DNA of 64,000 bases. Source: Xanthobacteraceae bacterium. GTDB taxonomy: Bacteria > Pseudomonadota > Alphaproteobacteria > Rhizobiales > Xanthobacteraceae. The notes under the pieces were generated by a model. That model saw nothing but the letters and a program-made list of their open reading frames with translations, did no database searches and was not told the DNA's origin. Of the stretch, positions 61,400 to 64,000 are shown piece after piece; within the stretch, counting starts at the first letter, position 1; every line of letters starts with the position of its first letter. The stretch lies in the NCBI GenBank assembly GCA_031291445.1, contig JARLJA010000149.1, positions 1 through 64,000 on the forward strand, in the 5' to 3' direction. The translations under genes were made by a program, and so were the position numbers.

Positions 61400-63745
61400 T
61401 CAGAATGATCCCGCCAGCGTCAGCCTGACGGTGAAGGGCTCGACCGGATGCAGCACCGAGTCCATGACGCCGTTCTGGCACACGGCGGCCGGCGCGGTCT
61501 GGACCGGATAGCACAGGCCGTAGAGGCTGTCGGTCTTGATCAGCGAACCATAGGCGTAAGTGATCTGGTTGGCCCGGGTGTCGAGCAGGTTGAGCACGTC
61601 GAGCTGGATCCGCCAGCCGTCGTCGAAGCGGTAGCCCGCGCGGCCATTGAAGATGCTGGTCGGCGGCGAGCGAAACGCATTGTCCTCGGTGAGCGGGCTC
61701 GACGCCAGGTAGCGCCAGCGCAAGGCGCCGAACCAGCCGGTCTTCTCCCCGATCGTGATGCCGGCCGAGGCCACCGTGGCGGGCGCGTTGGGAATGTAGT
61801 TGCCCGGCGCGTTGCCGAACTGGGCCTGCGGGTAACCGGCAAGCGAGGCGTAGAGCGCGGCCTGGGCGCCGTCGTACCCGATGAAGCGGGCGTGGGTCAG
61901 GGCGAGATCGGCATCGAGGTCGAGCCAGGAGAGCGGACGGTAGCGGTTGGTCCATTCGACCCCGTAGCGCTGGCTGGGCAGGCTCGCCGAGGTGTCGCCG
62001 GCGTCGCCGTTGAATACGATCTCCGAGGCCTGACGCAGAACGAAAAGGCTGACCGACGACTCGAGGCCAGGGACGACCTTGGTGCGGACCCCGACCTCGG
62101 CGCCTTTGGTTCGCACCAGCAGCGGCGACGCGGAGAGCTTTGCAGCCGGATCGGTGGGCTCCTCGGTGATGGTGACGCCGCGCGCGTCGTTGCTGTGCAT
62201 GCCCATGCCGGCGCCGAAGAACAGTTCGGTCTTGTCGAACGGTCCCACCACCATGCTGAACTTCGGACTGCCGATCGCCGCGCTGGCGCGTCCGGAATTG
62301 GCGGCGTCGAACAGGGAATCGACGCGTGCGGCATAGTAGTCGCCGCGCCAGCCCACCGTGGTGTTGAGCCAGCCGGTCCAGCGCACCGTGTTCTGGGCGT
62401 AGACGCCGACGCTGCCCTCGCCGACCCTGTCGCTGCGTACGTTGGCGAGAAAGCTGCGCTGGTAGGTGTCGGTCAGGGACAGGTTGATGTCGTCGTAGCG
62501 GGTCTGGATGCCGAACGTGGTCTGCATCGGCCGGCCGGCCAGATCCCCGTTCAGGGTTCGCGACGCGTTGGCGCCGGTCACGATACGGTCGTCGTGCTGG
62601 TGGAACTGGTCGCCGAGGGTCGGATCGGTGAGGAAATAGGTGAAGTTGTTATAGAGGTCGAGCACGCTCCTGACGACGAAGGCGTTGGCCTTCCAAGATC
62701 CGGCGTCGTCGGTCGCGGCGGCGCGCGCCGACAGCGCGAAGCGGCTGGTGTTGCCGCCGTCGGTCGGATCCTCCGCTCCGTAAAGTCCGAGCTGTCCCGA
62801 CGTGAGGGCGCGCTGCGGCACCTGGTCGGTCGAATTCCAGGTGTTCGAATAGGCCATGCCGGTGATGGAGACGCCGTCCAGCGCCGTGCCCTGGGTGTAG
62901 CGCATCAGGCCGTTCACCTTGCGCATATCGTCGGGATTGACCCACGGTCCGCTGTAGGTGCCGGCCTCGCCGGCGATCAGCAGCGTACCGTCGCCGGCCT
63001 TGAACGAGTCCATGCCGAACAATCTCCGATAGCCGAAACCGCCGGCGGTGACCTGGGCGATGCCCTTTGGGACGCCGTCGATGAGGCCGATATGCAGATT
63101 GCCGGCTGAGCCGAAGTCGCCTTCGTCGGCGAAATACGGCCCCTTGCGGACGTCGAGCGAGTTGATCGTTTCCGGCATCAGCCAGTTGAGATCGGAGTAA
63201 CCCTGGCCGTGGGCGTGGGTGCGCATGTTGATCGGCACGTCGTCGACCCAGATCGCCATGTCGGTGCCGTGATCGAGATTGTAGCCGCGCAGGAAATACT
63301 GGTTGGCTTTGCCTTCGCCGCTGTGCTGCGTCACGATCAGCCCCGGCGCGGCCTCCAGGATTTCACCCGGGCGCGTCACCGGGCGCGCATTCAACTCGTC
63401 GCCGGTCACCGTGACCTGGCTCGCCATGGCCGGCGCCGTGGCGGGTCCCGAGCCGGTGTTGGGAGCGCCCGACGGCGGCGCCGCGGGCAGGGCCGGAGCA
63501 TCAGAACTCGCCAGACCGGCCGCGGCCGGGTTGCGCGCATCGCGTCTGGGCGGCCGGCGCGATTTCGGCGATGGCTGCCGCATCTCAACGGCAATGGGCG
63601 GGAGATCGGTCGATCTGGCCGATGGGCTTGCCGGCGTGGCTTCGGCGGCCGTTGCCGTCGACGGGGTCTGCGCGCGCGCCGCGGCCTGCGACGCCGTCGC
63701 GAGCACCGTCATCACCGCCAGCCTGCGCACGCGCGCCAACCTCAT
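61400..63745 (-). CDS. TonB-dependent receptor, candidate nickel/metal-complex receptor
   Basis: Plug domain PGEILEAAPGLIVTQHSGEGKANQYFLRGYNLDHGTDMAIWVDDVPINMRTHAHGQGYSDLNWLMPE; C-terminal VRLTLAGSF. Confidence 0.9.
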   Translation of the reverse strand: MRLARVRRLAVMTVLATASQAAARAQTPSTATAAEATPASPSARSTDLPPIAVEMRQPSPKSRRPPRRDARNPAAAGLASSDAPALPAAPPSGAPNTGSGPATAPAMASQVTVTGDELNARPVTRPGEILEAAPGLIVTQHSGEGKANQYFLRGYNLDHGTDMAIWVDDVPINMRTHAHGQGYSDLNWLMPETINSLDVRKGPYFADEGDFGSAGNLHIGLIDGVPKGIAQVTAGGFGYRRLFGMDSFKAGDGTLLIAGEAGTYSGPWVNPDDMRKVNGLMRYTQGTALDGVSITGMAYSNTWNSTDQVPQRALTSGQLGLYGAEDPTDGGNTSRFALSARAAATDDAGSWKANAFVVRSVLDLYNNFTYFLTDPTLGDQFHQHDDRIVTGANASRTLNGDLAGRPMQTTFGIQTRYDDINLSLTDTYQRSFLANVRSDRVGEGSVGVYAQNTVRWTGWLNTTVGWRGDYYAARVDSLFDAANSGRASAAIGSPKFSMVVGPFDKTELFFGAGMGMHSNDARGVTITEEPTDPAAKLSASPLLVRTKGAEVGVRTKVVPGLESSVSLFVLRQASEIVFNGDAGDTSASLPSQRYGVEWTNRYRPLSWLDLDADLALTHARFIGYDGAQAALYASLAGYPQAQFGNAPGNYIPNAPATVASAGITIGEKTGWFGALRWRYLASSPLTEDNAFRSPPTSIFNGRAGYRFDDGWRIQLDVLNLLDTRANQITYAYGSLIKTDSLYGLCYPVQTAPAAVCQNGVMDSVLHPVEPFTVRLTLAGSF

Positions 63746-63869
63746 GCAGCCCCCACCGCATCGACGGAGGCGAAACGCAAGACCCGAAATCCCGCTTGGC
63801 CGCGAGGCCGCTCACGATCGGAGGACTATACCCGCTGTCGTCGTCGGGCTCGAGCTAACGCCGGGGGCA

Positions 63870-63897
63870 GTATGATGTCAATGAAAGATCGTCATAC
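63870..63897. promoter_or_regulatory. NikR operator
   Basis: GTATGA-tgtcaatgaaagatcg-TCATAC: exact match to the E. coli GTATGA-N16-TCATAC consensus, ~125 bp upstream of the minus-strand receptor start. Confidence 0.9.
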
Positions 63898-64000
63898 TCA
63901 TTCGTCGCACGCGACGGGTGATCCCCGCAGATGCCGCATCCGGCATCGGCTGCCCGGTATCGGCCTACAGCGATTTGTCCGGCGCCGCAGGCAGGAAACG

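Noticed and set aside
1-64000. CRISPR arrays, rRNA operons, prophage structural genes
   Set aside because: No regularly spaced repeats, rRNA-like sequence or phage structural proteins seen

Overview
High-GC alphaproteobacterial chromosome window, most consistent with the Bradyrhizobium/Rhodopseudomonas group (inferred from gene content and intergenic repeat types). 0-18.5 kb is ordinary core: L,D-transpeptidase, CorA, PdxH, DnaJ-like, ECF sigma/anti-sigma pair, FabI, AroC, TlyA, Dxs, XseB, HDAC-like, acyl-CoA dehydrogenase. A complete tRNA-Gln(TTG) at 18797-18871 is followed by RHS and IS3 remnants and then an accessory catabolic region. A 50-nt degenerate copy of the tRNA 3' half at 32646-32695 suggests a tRNA-associated island of about 13.8 kb. 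Inside this region is the most interesting feature: a NodD-like LysR gene (22730-23656) divergent from an FAD-monooxygenase + alpha/beta-hydrolase operon. A near-consensus 48-bp nod box (22671-22718, minus strand) lies between them, so a nodulation-type switch appears to drive a catabolic operon rather than nod genes. Further on are a second branched-chain-type ABC system with SfnB/DszC-like, dienelactone-hydrolase and YdhR-like enzymes, and glycosyltransferase/acyltransferase genes. At the end of the window a NikR gene sits between two TonB-dependent receptors, with an exact GTATGA-N16-TCATAC NikR operator (63870-63897) upstream of one. Assignments come from reading the ORF translations and DNA; no database search was run.
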